DNA of 7,197 bases from Ectopseudomonas composti. GTDB lineage: Bacteria; Pseudomonadota; Gammaproteobacteria; Pseudomonadales; Pseudomonadaceae. The first letter of the stretch is position 1; each line of letters begins with the position of its first letter. The notes under the pieces were generated by a model. It was not told the origin of the DNA. It did no database searches and worked only from the letters and a program-made list of their open reading frames with translations. Positions 6,087-7,197 of the stretch are shown one piece after another. The translations under genes were made by a program, and so were the position numbers. Where the stretch lies: positions 1-7,197 of the forward strand of contig CAMPIF010000216.1 of assembly GCA_946886245.1 (NCBI GenBank), written 5' to 3'.

Positions 6087-6123
6087 ACGGTTTGCCAGAT
6101 TAGACCAGACCGAGCGGAGGCGA

Positions 6124-6506
6124 TTACACGCAGGCGAAGGTGCCTTGCGCCTTGGCGACCAGCTTGTCGCCCTGCAGCACTTCGGCTTCCACCACCTGGG
6201 TGCGGCGACCGGCGTGCAGCACCTTGGCATGGCACAGCACGCTGCCCTCGGACACCGGGCGGATGTAGTTGATCTTGCATTCCAGGGTCACGCTGCTCGG
6301 GCCGCCATCGCCCAGGCTGTGGCTGGCCTGCCCCATGGCGGTGTCGATCAGCGAGAACAGCGCACCGCCGTGCAGCTTGCCGTGCAGGTTGCGCAAATCG
6401 TCGGTGAGGGTCAGGCGCACGCGCGCCTCGCCGCCGCCGACCTGGAGGATCTCCAGGCCGAGCAGGCGGGAAAAGGCGCTGCTGGCGCCCACGTTGTCGG
6501 TCGTGC

Positions 6507-6510
<4 letters not shown>
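6124..6510 (-). CDS. PaaI-type hotdog-fold thioesterase
   Basis: This is a 128-residue single-domain hotdog protein of the PaaI/YbgC-like thioesterase superfamily, which hydrolyses acyl- or aryl-CoA esters in the cytoplasm, usually as a tetramer. The signature N-x2-G-x2-HGG-x-x-F-x-L-x-D is seen as [16 protein letters not shown] at 41-56. Asn41, Gly44, His47, Gly48 and the likely catalytic acid Asp56 are all present. [14 protein letters not shown] (76-89) is the usual central strand block of this fold, and the C-terminus [10 protein letters not shown] is typical. Its ATG overlaps the tex stop codon in an ATGA arrangement (6510-6507), so translation is probably coupled to tex. The substrate cannot be read from sequence, and nothing nearby points to phenylacetate catabolism. 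The length is normal for the family. Confidence 0.9.

Positions 6511-7197
<687 letters not shown>

Overview
The window looks like an ordinary stretch of chromosome from a high-GC gammaproteobacterium, almost certainly a Pseudomonas. ArgA, GshA, ArgE and the Tex C-terminus read like the Pseudomonas versions of these proteins. The intergenic gaps hold GTAGGG-headed and CTGTAGGAGCG-type palindromic repeats of the kind scattered through Pseudomonas genomes. The species cannot be fixed from the sequence alone.

Layout. Three genes read rightward: the C-terminal four fifths of a PiT-family phosphate transporter (1-1011, cut at the left edge), argE (1080-2246) and argA (2415-3713). Four genes read leftward: the C-terminal part of tex (7197-6507, cut at the right edge), a PaaI-type hotdog thioesterase (6510-6124), gshA (6021-4441) and a 63-residue RMF/CrpP-like protein (4195-4004). 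The two sets converge on a gap of about 290 bp (3714-4003) that is nearly filled by four palindromic repeats. Other gaps hold hairpins: the argE-argA gap (2247-2414), the gshA-small gene gap (4196-4440) and the thioesterase-gshA gap (6022-6123).

Functions. ArgA carries out the first, arginine-inhibited step of arginine synthesis, N-acetylation of glutamate. ArgE hydrolyses N-acetylornithine later in the same pathway, so the two adjacent genes bracket the acetylated part of the pathway. GshA makes gamma-glutamylcysteine, the rate-limiting step to glutathione, and also draws on glutamate. Tex is an RNA-binding S1 protein, and its gene overlaps the thioesterase gene by 4 nt, so the pair is probably translationally coupled. 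The small protein has the spacing of Gly, Tyr and Trp residues typical of ribosome modulation factor and its relatives.

I found no mobile element, CRISPR array, tRNA or rRNA, and no convincing new multi-gene system. The points most worth a second look are the small RMF-like gene with a hairpin in its leader, the family of GTAGGG-headed palindromes at nearly every gene end (one apparently supplies the argA stop codon), and the run of hairpins in front of argA.
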